Below, in pieces: positions 11,443-23,060 of a stretch of 64,000 nt of DNA (positions are counted from its first letter, which is position 1; every line of letters starts with the position of its first letter). Origin of the DNA: Halictus rubicundus. Taxonomy: Eukaryota; Arthropoda; Insecta; Hymenoptera; Halictidae. Position numbers and translations under genes: made by a program. Location: contig NC_135149.1 of assembly GCF_050948215.1 (NCBI RefSeq), positions 7,111,001-7,175,000 of the forward strand, in the 5' to 3' direction. The notes under the pieces are model-generated. The model did not search any database and had not been told where the DNA came from. It saw only the letters and a program-made list of their open reading frames with translations.

Positions 11443-11937
11443 CTTTTTGAGAAGTTAGAAAACTTGGATCACTACATAAAGTGAAACAAATTTTTTACAA
11501 AAATTGCAATTGGTCGAAATTGCAGATAAAACACTAAAATGTGTATTTTGCAACTTTTTTATAAGGACTTACATAGAAAATTTAGAAAATACGATTTTTA
11601 GATCTGTATGAATTATACATATTCTGAGAATTTCATGAAAATCGGTCAACGTTGCAATGAGCTGCAGATGTTTCAAAATGATCACATAAGGGCAAAATTC
11701 CCTGAGAAGACCAAAATTCTGCGACTTTCGCCCTTAAGTTTTCATCGGTAAACGTTTGTAGCTCAGTGCAATGTTGACCGATTTAGATGAAATATTCAGA
11801 ATATGTATAATTGATACAGATGTACAAAACGTAATTTTAGTACTTTCTCTGTCATTTCCGACCAGTTGCAATTTTAATCAAACATTTTTCTCACGTTATG
11901 TAGTGATCCAATTTTTCTAACTTCTCAAAAAAAAATC
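11443..11937. repeat. Large imperfect palindrome (foldback element)
   Basis: Two arms of about 240 bp are inverse copies. The outer part runs TTTTTGAGAAGTTAG and GGATCACTACAT on the left, matched by ATGTAGTGATCC and CTAACTTCTCAAAAA on the right. The inner parts match through ATACATATTCTGA, CGGTCAACGTTGCA and GAGCT. The centre lies near 11690. No coding capacity and no clear target duplication were found, so its superfamily is unknown. Confidence 0.85.
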
Positions 11938-14330
11938 ATTTCACTGTCACGTCGAACGCAGGACAAATGCCCCTGTTATAAATTTTACGAAAAAAGTAAA
12001 GCAAAATGAGATAGGATTAAGTTTTTATTCGATAAAAAATTAACAATTCATTGTTGAAAAGGTTATTGTTATTTAAAACTTAAAAATGGTAAAAAAATAA
12101 TAAAATTCCTAAACAAGAAAAATGAAAGAAAATGATAATTTTAAGAAAGCCAGTTAATTTCAGTGTGGCATTTTTAAAAGCAAGGTAAATTATAATCAAT
12201 TTAGCTTGTAGAAAAGAATACATCGTACGGCCAATATCTAATATACCAAAGAGAATAATCAAATTTTTATTTAAAAAATACAGAACAGTTTTATTGGTAA
12301 TATAAACGAAACATATCATCAAATGACATTTTTAATACATCTTATTGAAATTTTCAGTATTTATAGTAAATGGCAATTTACTATCGTACACGTCAACCGC
12401 ACTGCAATGGAGCTTTGAATTGACGTATACACACGTAGAACGTAGTACAACGTTATGCATCGAACGCATAATGGGTTGACCGTTATGCTTATTCAATGTA
12501 GGGGACTTTGCTAGACGACATCTTTTAGTTTTAAGCAATTCATTTTGAGGAAGACTGATTACTGAGTGCGGACCGAAAAACAATGCACACCTACCATAAA
12601 TAAATGAATAACTTGTTAAAATATTTTCAGTCTTGCATAGAAATATAGAAACACGTAGCAAATTCACGTAAATTGTGTGTTTATGCTTCAGTGACGTGAT
12701 TATTTCGTAACAGAAATTAAATAGTCATTGTAGAGAAAATAGAAAGCAAAATATATATTATAGAATTTTTATTATACAATATACAATATGTCTATATATA
12801 TAATTTTAATATAAAAATATTTAAATTATTTCTTCGTCTTATATTTAGTAATAAATGTCGGTTAAATCGATCGATTGTTTCTCAAGAAAACTTGATCATC
12901 TATTTTAGAAATATTATTCATTAAAAAATGAGTTAAAGATTGTAAACACTGCTACAGGAACTAAAAAAACTAAATGTCTGTCGTAGACCATAACGTCGTT
13001 ACATTAATCAATTTCTGATTAAAATGCTAAAGGAGCTAGGCTTAACCTTTCAAGGCATGAATAATAAAAAATTTCTATATTTCATCACTGCATCGATTTA
13101 CATATTCAAAAATAAAAATTTCTGTAATAGATAGTTAAGTATTAAAGTTAAACTTCTCAAATTTTCAAGTTTTTAAACGACAAAAATCTCATTATCTCAA
13201 AAGCAATGAAAGAATCTATAAAGAATAATTTAAGAAATTCTGAATAATTAAGGAGAACGTCGGATGTAAAGGTTCGCAGAGTTGAAGTTGTAAGCCATTA
13301 GTCATAAAATGTTCTGGTATCTAAAACAGTTTCTTTCGAGGACTACCTCATGATTTTTTAATTTGGAAATATTTATTATGACTTATCAACCTTCTGAAGC
13401 TTCTTTCAAAAACATACCGGCCAGTTATTAGATAAACGCAAATTAAAAATTCTATAAAAATTCTGTAATATACCATATTATCTGGTCCTCTTGCGAAAAA
13501 TCTTCGACTGTTGCATATATTTTCTTTATTGCCTAAAAACAAGCGACTTTGTTGTTAAAAATATCGTCATCGTTTTAAAGTCTTCAACATTTTATCACAA
13601 ATCATAATAGCAAAAATTATTTCAATCAAGAACTAAATAACATGAGTAGTCTGAGATCATCCCATAAATAATGTGTCTTTTTTTATATTTTCTGGAAAAT
13701 AAAATACAAAAACACAATTATCACCATTATTTTCTATGTATACATTTTCCTTAATTTCTTATAATTCACAGAATTATACATGCACACAGGTATACTTTAT
13801 ACATGACTTCTATATAGAAGAATAAGATTGCGATTATTTCACCTTTCAAAAATGTGAGATTCAAATTACATTTGGGCTGATCCAACGTATTATACAAATG
13901 CTTGCGAATTTTGAATTTCAGATGAACGTATACCCAATAACAAATGTAACCGGTACCCAACAATCAACAACCAAGCAATAGTGACCGATCGTTAGTTACT
14001 TATTAGTGAAGTATAATAATTAGTATCATTAGTTAGCTTCAGCTAACCGACAACTATTTTTAAATAGAAAAATGATGACAGACTCTTTAAAATAAATCTT
14101 TCCAAATGCACAAACAGTTTTTGAAATTGGTTTCACAGTTTTCCAGAAAAAAATTCTCATGAATTGCCTTGAATGCCTGAAGGAAATCGGCCGTAAATTT
14201 GCAACCGATAAATATTTTCAAATAAAAAAATTTCGAGATACTCTTTAAAATATACCGTTTCAAGTGAAAAACCATTTCTTAAGATAAGCGTTACAGTTTC
14301 CCAGAAAAAAGTTCTCGAAGATCACTTACT
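11938..14330. other. AT-rich stretch without a visible gene
   Basis: Low-GC sequence with short chance frames (12080-12322, 12332-12667, 13348-13542, all minus). None shows a family motif. No transposon ends were recognised. Confidence 0.5.
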
Positions 14331-15020
14331 CTTCGACCTTCCGACTGACTCGCTCAAATCGGCGATCGGCAAAAATTCGATCGGAGGATTTCGAAATGTC
14401 GAAACAGTTTACAATGAACGCGAACCACGCCGGGCTGCTTATCCGCGATAACTCAACCGGGGCCTCCGGTAAACAGGAAAAAGTGGTCGGGGGCATCGAG
14501 ATCGTTTCGTTGCCGGTTCGCGTGCAACGGCAGCCGTTATTTCGCCGTTGTTGCGCAACTCCGCCGCGGAATCGTCGTCACCTTCAGTGACACGTCACCT
14601 CTGACTTTTGCGGCGACGTGCCGCAAGCGGCAACGTGCCCGCACGTCCCCGTGCACGTTTCTCGAAACGGCCTAATCTGCACCGTCGCAGTTGCATATGT
14701 GCACCGCTCGCTGCGCCGGGGACGCAGAGAGGCACGTATCTTTGTCCGGCTGGAAATTCCTCGTTCGAAAAATCCGCCGTGAGATCCCGTCGCCTTTGCC
14801 CTTTCGGAATCGCGAGCCTCGCTCCCCCGTTTTCTCCGAGAATTTTTGTCGCGGACGATGCTGATACTGTTATTAAATCGGCGATGACGGTGTCGCTCGT
14901 GGGCGTTCGCTATTGCCGAGAGCCCCGGCTCCTGATGGAAACGACACTTTTGCGGCCGGGCCGACCGTAACTTTGTCTTCCTCCGAGTTTTTTCGTGTTG
15001 CTTTTCGATGCTGGCTGCTG
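14331..15020. other. CpG-rich island without a visible gene
   Basis: Abrupt change from AT-rich flanks to GC-rich, CpG-rich DNA and back. The longest frame (14608-14970, 120 codons, plus) is arginine- and proline-rich, as expected from composition alone. It is not called as a gene. Confidence 0.5.
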
Positions 15021-16919
15021 CCAGAAATCGCTTTAACTCGAATAAAGATATTCTAATAGGAGATAAGTGCGAAAGCTGCGAGTATCGAATGGCTAAATTG
15101 GTCTATTATTCTTGTTTCAGGATTACTAGATTTTATGCATTTATTACTAAAAAAAAAATCCTCAATGGAGCCAACTGAAGAATGTAGAAATACTGTTACG
15201 ATTTATTTTCAACTCACTTAAATTGTTAGGAGAAAATAAGAAACAATTTTTATTTTGCACTGCCGAAATTGTACAGGTGATTTTGTGGGAAATTCTTGAG
15301 AAATTTATTCATTTGTGCACCTACTACAATAAATTGGAATTTTGATGTGGGACTAAAAAGCTATCACCTTTTGGTATCTGATGATTTCAATTTTAAGAAA
15401 ACTTTTTATTTTTGATCTTCAGAGATTTCGAATTTATCTAATAAAATGAAATAATTAAACATTTATGTAGGAAGATCAAAAGAATTTAAGAATATTAATA
15501 TGTCACGTCCCATCTATTGAAGTTATTAACGAGAGAACAGTCTCTCTATACAGATTCTACAATATTTCTTACAGTTATCAATTTTTATTTTGCTTAAAGA
15601 CGTGTAGAATTAACGTTTGAATAATAAATATAATTTTCAGTCTAAATTGGTACATTTTCTTCCAACGTTATTGTATTACTACTTTTGCGTCAATATTTTT
15701 TTGTAATTTTTAGCACACAATAAAACGTGAACGCAGCTACTTTTAAATAATGTGTAAGGAAATATTGGAGACTTTTCTTGTATTTATGCTGTCATTTCGT
15801 ATGAATAAATATTTGTGCACGTGCCTATTTACTCAAAACAAAAGGACAATTCGTATCTTTGTAGTTAATATTTATCTTCGTTACCGAACGCTTTACGCAG
15901 ATAGTGAATTTGTCATCTTTGACGACGAGTAACGTCCTTTGTATAATTTATTAACTGTGGGGAAAGTTCAGTTCCTCGATTTTCAGAAACTTGTTTCAAA
16001 CTTGTTTTTTTACTTTAACTTGCCAACGGGGAATATTACCCACTGCACTATATGATCTGTAAATCATTTTGCTAGTGTCTGATGCGTTAAAATAAACAAT
16101 TTTCTTATTAAAACGTATACAAAAAGATAGCGAAATTTGGAATCTCAATAATAATTATTTTAAGATCGATATGGTAAAAGAAAAATTACTCAAATGTGCG
16201 TAAACAAATATGAAATTATGAAAGACTAATACAATAAGTTTAATACTCGTTTCGAACATTGTTATTAATATGATTTAACTTAAAAAGAAATATCACTAAA
16301 ATATTTACATAAATATTTACTGAAATGTCAATTTCTTAAATACATTCAAACATAAATGAATCATGTCAAGACCATTTTCCGCAAACTGTAATCGCAAGCC
16401 GTGGACGGAACGACGAACATTCATTGAAACATACTTATCGGTCATCGATAAGAAAATGCCCACCATTACGAGTATCGTTTCCAGGCGTTCAATCATCGAA
16501 AGGAAGACGTAAAACCGTATTTCCTGTGCGCAATCGTAAAACTGTAATCGGTACACGGAAATTTATCGGCTCATAGTCAAGGCCAAACATTTTCGCGCTC
16601 GTTTTGCGTTGCTTTTCTATTCGCGACTGAAAAATATTCGTTGAAAATGGGTTCTCGAAATCGATAACCAATGATTGATTGCCTGCCATTAAGGTTCGGA
16701 ATCCTCTACGATGATTGTTCCAATTGAATCAGCAAATTCTAACGTGCACTCATGTTAATATATAATTATATATGGCAGAAAGAGAGAGAGAAATATTTAT
16801 TTAAAAAGTATTACACAACGTCCACATGACTTTTAGGTATTAGTTTTTGTTTATATCATAAAAACATAAAAGTAATCCGGGAAAAGTGATTTTTGATTAA
16901 CAGTTAAAGCAGAAATAAA
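15021..16919. other. AT-rich stretch; possible hAT-like MITE end
   Basis: At about 15130 the sequence TAGATTTTATGCATTTATTA resembles the left end of the hAT-like MITE family with the CTGCGG part missing. I could not find a matching right end. Otherwise only short frames (15750-15932, 16317-16556) without recognisable motifs. Confidence 0.4.
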
Positions 16920-17365
16920 CAAGGTGCTCCAAAAATGAAGCAACTTTCTCCTTTGCGAAAATGTTCTCCGCGGCTTTATTAACCAGTTAACTGTGTTTGA
17001 CGAGTATACTCGTCATGAAGAAATGGCAATATTTTGTGTCATGACGAGTATACTCGTCAAAACATCTATAATTCAAACAGCGGTTAATTTTTGCGACGCA
17101 ACTTAGGTACACATGTTTCAAAGAGGTCGCAACAGCTAACTGGTTAAGGAGTTATTAACGAAAAACACGGACCAATCAGAGCGCGGCTATAGCAGAGTGA
17201 TTCCGGCTCGGTGACAGTTCCCGCTGAGCGTGCTGTTGGCATTGGCTGACTCAGAATCAGCCTGCTGTATCCGTGCTCTTATTGGTCTGTGTCTTTCGCT
17301 AATAAGTCCTTAACACAGCCGCGGAGAAAAATTTTCGCAAAGGAAAAACTTTTTGGGACATACTG
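16920..17365. mobile_element. Palindromic MITE, interrupted by a TTAA MITE
   Basis: The left arm contains CTCCTTTGCGAAAATG and CTCCGCGGCTTTATTAA. The right arm contains the inverse, TTAACACAGCCGCGGAG and TTTTCGCAAAGG. Internal text (AAAACACGGACCAATCAG) is shared with the better preserved relative at 57652-57930. The outermost bases have decayed, so the ends are placed to within a few bases. The left arm is split by the nested element at 16983-17143. Confidence 0.7.
16983..17143. mobile_element. Nested TTAA-flanked MITE (piggyBac-like), 161 bp
   Basis: It is flanked by TTAA at 16979-16982 and 17144-17147, with ends CCAGTTAACTGTG and, inverted, CCAGTTAGCTGTT. TTAA duplication is the hallmark of piggyBac-type insertion. 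An internal palindrome, TGACGAGTATACTCGTCA, occurs twice. The relative at 57652-57930 has an unbroken GTTAAGGAG at the same place, which confirms the insertion point. Confidence 0.8.
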
Positions 17366-18399
17366 CATACAAAATTAGATAGTGTTAATAAAAAACCTAA
17401 TTTTTTCCTTAGTTTTATACGGTTCAAGATTATTTCTTCAATTCTCTTATAACATTCTTGACTAGAGCAATTATATAACAAATAATCTAATTAAATCGCT
17501 AACTTTCCGATTCATTTAAAGAACAGCCTGTATATTACCTAGTACTATTTCTTTCATTGGCTAGCCTGACAGCTTAGGTCTTTCTCCACTAAACGAAACG
17601 TCGAACACTGAACGCAACTGGCGTGCGTTTCGCACCATGGCAATGGAATTAAATAATTAAATATTTAAGTCGTGTTATGAACGGCTAATTAAACCTGCAG
17701 ACACTGATCTCACTTGAAACAGTACAACACTCTCGCTGGTTGCCGATCAGTAACAATCGTTTCGCATTTAAAATCGCTCCCGAACAAAATCTAGATCAAA
17801 GTTTATTGCTTCCGCAAAGGAACGCAGTGAAATTCGAGAGACTGAGTGAGAGAGGGGGGGGGGGGAGTGGGGGAGAACTAATCGTGAATCGATGCCGCAA
17901 CCATTAACTTGTGTTTACTTCGTACCGTGCGAGATGGGAAAGATAAATTTTCTAATGGACGAAACAGCGATTACCTTTACTGCGTACCATAAGTGAAATA
18001 AATCGTGTCTATCTAATCGATAATGACCGTTCGGAGTTTAGATGATATTAACAGGTAGTTGTGGCTCGATATCGTGATTTTACTGCTACCATTATCTCTC
18101 GCGATTACGTTTCAGTGAAATTCATAAACCGTATTTATTTCTCATACGTGATATTTATATTGATTTTGCTTCTCGTATTATCCCTGCGAATTTTATCCGG
18201 TGGTTGTCCTGGATGATCGAGAGGTCATCACCGGTCAAATGATCGTTATCGCATTTCTTATTGTATAATTATTGAAATCATACAGATGCTTCCGTTTGAA
18301 ATTATTAAATAAATTTCTTCGTCCAAGCTTCATATAAAAATTGCGTGGAATGTAAATAAAGGAGCTTATTATAGGAGTAGTCATATGATTTTGATGACT
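17366..18399. other. No gene seen; contains a 12-G run
   Basis: Mixed AT-rich sequence with twelve G at 17854-17865. No repeats or frames worth calling. Confidence 0.5.
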
Positions 18400-18970
18400 T
18401 CGGTGAAAATAGTCTCAGGCATCGCTGTCTGAATCAAAGCACCTTTAAAAATTTGTTTAATTCTTGCATGGCGGTGCCTGGGTTCATTCTGACCCAGTAT
18501 TTCAAATGTATCATTCAGCCACTCAACTCCTGGTGATTAATAGCAATTGAAAATTGTGTAATTGGGTGCCACAAGATCTAGATAAAGCACCATTAATTAT
18601 ATATCAAACAGAGATTGATAAACAACTGTCAGAATAAACCTAACTATTGGTATCTGCCGCAATTGTCAACAACATTCACTTTCTGAGTATGAAAGAAATT
18701 GATGAGCAGCTACCTAAATAAAGTTATACCCAACCAATACCACTTAATTAAAGAAGACAGCGTTCATTACTTGAAAGATCATTTAACACTTGCATGGCAG
18801 GGCCTGGATCCTTTCTGGCTCAAAGGCATCATCTAGCTACTGAGCACCTGGTGATTAATGTCAATCGAAGTTTGTGCAATTGGATGTCATAAGAAAGTCA
18901 AAGGATCCTAAAGTACAATTAATAGTATGTTAATAAGAAATTGAAGAGTAACTCGTAGAATGGGCCTAAG
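18400..18970. repeat. Diverged tandem duplication, about 326-bp offset
   Basis: TGCATGGCGGTGCCTGGGTT at 18465 recurs as TGCATGGCAGGGCCTGGATC at 18791. In both copies it is followed by TTTCTGGCTC-like text, then CCTGGTGATTAAT, then a diverged TGTGYAATTGG. Divergence is substantial, so the duplication is old. Confidence 0.65.
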
Positions 18971-19245
18971 TTTCGATTACAATTAAGGATTCGTGTCCCT
19001 CTACCGTAAACGTCAAGTCCGAAACTTTAATTGCTTGTTACACAAGAAAACGAAGCGAATACCATGGTTAAAGTTTTATTGACGAAAAACCAAAACGAAG
19101 GAATTTTTATTTCTGAATTCAAAAGGCTGAGTCATTGTTTTAAAGGCGCGAGTCCTTTGATGTTTGCCGAACGCCCGAACCTGAGACCCTCTTTCTTTTC
19201 AATCGCTATCCTTCTCTACGTTCGCACACTACAAAGAATGTAATA

Positions 19246-19462
19246 CAGTGAACTCTCGACAAATGTCAACAACACGGGTGTTGCCAGCGTCGTGTATCGT
19301 CCAGGAGACATACCCGAGCCATGTTATGTTTACACTCCTTGGCGTCCGTGGCCTCTCGGGCTTCGCGGTCCCTCACGGTGTATACCCCGCAATAGGGGGG
19401 GGGGGGATAATTTCGCGACATTTATCATCCAGGCCTTAACGACAGATATAGAGAAATCACTG
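19246..19462. mobile_element. TA-flanked MITE, 217 bp
   Basis: Ends CAGTGAACTCTC and GAGAAATCACTG are imperfect inverses, flanked by TA at 19244-19245 and 19463-19464. A diverged copy lies at 41354-41549 and shares, for example, GTCAACAACACGGGT and GAGACATACCCGAGCC. It contains a 12-G run at 19395-19406. The frames over it (19248-19439, 19292-19534) are not conserved between copies. Confidence 0.75.
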
Positions 19463-19538
19463 TACCTCTTTCAGAACTGTCGCTCGGCAGACTCGAACGT
19501 GCGACAGTTACGGAGAGAATACAGTAATCGATGATATA

Positions 19539-19907
19539 CAGGGTGGCCCACATAACTCTGGACAGCTCAATATCTCGAAAACTATGCCATCGATTTTAAA
19601 GTTCTTAGTCTTAAATTGCATGGAACTGAAGGGCCTTTCTGACTACATAAACGTGAAGTGGCGTCCCTTCCCCTTTAATGGGGGAGGGGAGGTACCTTTG
19701 TAATTTTAAATGGAACCCCCTATAAAATGTTACATATTTAGATTCTACAGGAAAACACAAGTCAATTTTGTCTGAAACATTTTTTTGTCAGATACTTCCA
19801 TGATGAAATATAACAGTTTGAAGTTTCGAGTTGTAGGTACTTGAAGCGCTCGGAAATAGCGTTATGGAATTATACGCGCTTGAGTCCTTTGCTTATTCGT
19901 GAAGAAA
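19539..19907. repeat. Left 369-bp terminal inverted repeat
   Basis: Inverse of 21027-21395. The outer end begins CAGGGTGGCCC and the inner end reads GCTTATTCGTGAAGAAA. Mismatches seen include GGACAG versus GAACAG and AATGGGGG versus AACGGGGG. Confidence 0.95.
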
Positions 19908-19918
19908 TAAAATGTACT

Positions 19919-20930
19919 TTAAATTAAATGTTCAAAATGCCCACCACGGGCTTGTAAACATTTATTTACTCGAAACATCAAAGTTGTTCTAACATTTTTT
20001 AACATTTCGGGAGTCACTGAAGCGCAAGCGTCACGTATTCTTTGTTTCATATCCTCTTTTGTCGTCGGTGGTTCAAACATAACTTTGTCCTTTACATATC
20101 CCCATAAGAAAAAATCTAATGGTGTTAGATCGGGGGAACGAGGAGGCCATTGACGAGGTCCCCCACGACCTATCCATTTGTTCCCAAATTTTTCGTTCAA
20201 AAATTGCCTGGTGATGATTGCAAAATGTGGAGGAGCGCCGTCTTGTTGGAACCACATTTCTCTTCTAACGTGCAGTGGCACATCTTCTAAAAGCGCAGGC
20301 AAATGATTTTTTAAGAAATCACAATAACTTGCAGATGTTACAGTTTCTTGAAAAAAATAAGGTCCAATCACAAAATCTCCTATTAGGCCACACCAAACAT
20401 TTAAAGACCATCGATGTTGAAAGGGAACACATCGCATCCAATTTGGGTTTTCCACGGCCCAATAATGCAGATTATGTCTATTTACATGCCCTGAATTCAT
20501 AAAAGTGGCCTCATCGGAAAAAAGTATTTTGCACAAAAAGTCGTTTTCCACAACACCCTGCAGCCACTCACAAAATCTTACGCGGTGATCGTAATCTGCT
20601 ATCGAAAGCTCTTGTGATAAAACCATGTGATATGGATGATACTTTTGCCGTTTCAAAATTCGTTGAATTGATGAACGACTAATATGTGATGTTTGTGCAA
20701 GTGTACGTTGACTAATATGAGGATTTAATGTAATTGCAGCAAGAATACTGGCACTATTATTTTCATTAGTGACAGCTTTAGGTTTATTGCGAGTTTTTTT
20801 ACACAATTCACTGTGCTCGCGAAGCCGCTTTTCTAAATTATGAAATGTTGCATGACATTTTTTGATCCCATAACGTTCAAAAAACACCTAACGTTACTAA
20901 CATATTCACTTGTGTGTCAAAAGTAGCCAT
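19919..20930 (-). pseudogene. DD41D transposase, one homopolymer frameshift
   Basis: The main minus-strand frame encodes about 320 residues ending at 19919. The catalytic residues lie in ILFSDEATFMNSG, MWFQQDGAPPHFAI and SPDLTPLDFFLWG. Exactly 41 residues separate the second and third aspartates, giving DD41D. This spacing is known from the rosa/visitor-type branch of the IS630-Tc1-mariner superfamily. A helix-turn-helix region (ISQRTLAQTSHISRSSIQRI) precedes the core. The frame has no ATG at its start: it opens at a GTG. An ATG at 20930 starts MATFDTQVNMLVTLGVF in another frame, which would join the main frame if the run of six A at 20879-20884 (plus strand) lost one base. One lesion, or a sequencing error, therefore separates this copy from an open frame. 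Confidence 0.93.
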
Positions 20931-21026
20931 AATCACAATGTTACTGCTTGAATAACAGCTCTAAACTGAAAACGTTTTCATAGATAAGTGAGTCAAACTC
21001 AAGAATTGTAAATATTATTGTTTGTG

Positions 21027-21395
21027 TTTCTTCATGAATAAGCAAAGGACTCAAGCGCGTATAATTCCATAACGCTATTTCCGAGCGCTTCAAGTACCCA
21101 CAACTCGAAATTTCAAACTGTTATATCTCATCATGGAAGTATCTGACAAAAAAATGTTTCAGACAAAATTGACTTGTTTTTTCCGGTAGAATCTAAATAT
21201 GTAACATTTTATAGGGGGTTCCATTTAAAATTACAAAGGTACCTCCCCTCCCCCGTTAAAGGGGAAGGGACGCCACTTCACGTTTATGTAGTCAGAAAGG
21301 CCCTTCAGTTCCATGCAATTTAAGACTAAGAACTTTAAAATCGATGGCATAGTTTTCGAGATATTGAGCTGTTCAGAGTTATGTGGGCCACCCTG
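21027..21395. repeat. Right 369-bp terminal inverted repeat
   Basis: Inverse of 19539-19907, ending GGGCCACCCTG before the TA duplication. Its GC-rich inner part produces the minus-strand frame at 21231-21488, which is not a gene. Confidence 0.95.
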
Positions 21396-21397
21396 TA

Positions 21398-23060
21398 GTA
21401 AATTGAGAATACAGTAAATGGATGTGCCGATAGGGGTGCATAGGCGTAGTCCTACGTTGAGAACCGCTGACCTGCATAGAACGAGCACGAGGCGGACCGG
21501 TTCAGGTCACGGAAGAGGCTACAGCCTCTGTTCTCCCGGAGCTACGAATGAACGCGACCCTCCTTCTTCAGCCTCCACCTCGCGTGACACGCACACTCAG
21601 TGCGTGCGCCTCAGGACGCCGGGCTTCCTCGGGCGAAGATTGAAAAACGACGGGAGGGAACGAGGTGAACGACGAACGTGTACGCCTCGCCTCGTCTTGC
21701 CTCGCCTTGCCTCGCCTTGCTTCCCTTGCCTTGCCCTGGTCGTCTGCGGCCGCGGAAAAAGGTGGAGGTGAGAGAATGGACAGAAAAAGAAGAACGAGTC
21801 CGGTGAGGAGGAGCCGGGGCGATACAGCGATATCGTCGATCGATGTCCTCTTGAATGTCAGTCCAGTGAGATTCCACGGGACCGATAGCGGCGTGGCGGA
21901 CTCGTGTCCTGCCTCCTCCCTTAACCTGACACGCGGCCCGGATCGCGAGAATACGCCTTGTAAAACGATATTAAGGGATTAGTGTCCCCCTCGCCTCGGT
22001 GCCACGTCGGAGACCTTGACGAGATTTCGACCGGTTCGCGTCGCGATACTCCCGTGATATAGGCCGATCGGAATCCCCGTCCACTGAGAAAGATCGATCG
22101 TTCGTCTCGATTTGTGGATGTGCTCCGCATGGCCTACCTTCCCTAAGTTGACTCCTCTTTAACGTGAATCGGCATGCTGTAATGAAAGATCGTGACCCCA
22201 GAGATAGCTGACTCTTTCTTATTGATGAGCCCGAGTGTCTTGGATACTCTATTTAGATTGGTATCTGTGGAGTTGGGTGTGTATCATTTTCGAGTAATAA
22301 AGGAGCTGGTGGTTGAAGATATAGTTACTTTAGAGTTACAGATGAGACGTTACAGGAGTTAGCTCTGAATAGAGGAATTTGATGAATTTTGACATAACAG
22401 GCATCACTCGACAGATATTTCAATAGCACCTCCATCGTGTTAGCACAAAATTGTTCTAAATCATCGTTCATCGTATTAGATCGGTTGCCTTGCTCCCAGA
22501 AAAATCCGGAAACATCGCTATCCGGAGCAAACGCTACAACCGGGTTGCAAGCCGCCGCTCTAATTTCGCAAGGGTTCATATTCCGATCAGGAAGCCCGTA
22601 AAGGCCGCCAAGCACTTGATGGCCGATCCTCGAACCGATTTCGAGGGGGTAGAGATCGTCGACCGTTGATCAGGTTCGCGGAGCCCACGTGGAAGAACCT
22701 CGGGCTGCATCCTGGGCAGCCTGTTTCTCTTTCTTTTCGAGCGAGGTCTCGTGACCCCGTAGCGACCGGCAGGCTTCCAGGTTCAAACAGTGCCAAGCAC
22801 ACACCAGCGTTCGGGGAGATGGCTGTGTGCGTTGCTGGACATGCGTGTGGACGCCTCGTAAGGCGATGGAATGCGCCTGTCCCCCGGTCTTGCCGGATGG
22901 ATGGCTTTGTCTTCGTGATCTGACGTCTCGCTCTGAAAGCCACTCGGCCGGCAAACGCTCGCTCGCATCGGCTCTCCTTATCCTGCGACAAGAGGATGCA
23001 CATCGACAGGACACGGTCTCGTACCCGGCTCGTCTCCGTACACTATCCTAATCTCCTCTA
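21398..23060. other. CpG-rich island without a recognisable gene
   Basis: The longest GC-rich block in the window. Frames on both strands reach 117-138 codons (21418-21771 plus; 22587-23003 minus) and overlap each other. They are arginine- and serine-rich with no family motif, as composition would produce. A decision between exon and non-coding island is not possible from sequence alone. Confidence 0.45.
21690..21740 (+). repeat. Short CTTGC/CTCGC minisatellite
   Basis: About five tandem copies of a 10-base unit of the form GCCTCGCCTT, degenerating into CCCTTGCCTTGCCC. Confidence 0.8.

Larger units (their letters stand above)
19539..21395 (-). mobile_element. DD41D Tc1/mariner-group transposon with 369-bp TIRs
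   Basis: This 1857-bp element is flanked by TA (19537-19538, 21396-21397). Its inverted repeats start CAGGGTGGCCCACATAACTC and extend 369 bp on each side (19539-19907, 21027-21395), with only a handful of mismatches seen by eye. The transposase lies on the minus strand and fills the space between the repeats. High TIR identity and a nearly open frame suggest a recent arrival compared with the other elements here. Confidence 0.95.

Noticed and set aside
21690..21740. GCCTCGCCTT repeats as a telomere-like or regulatory array
   Set aside because: Only about five imperfect 10-base units; a simple minisatellite explains it.
22587..23003. 138-codon minus-strand frame in the largest CpG-rich island
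   Set aside because: At least three other frames of 60-110 codons overlap it on both strands, which is what GC-rich sequence yields by chance. No domain is recognised.
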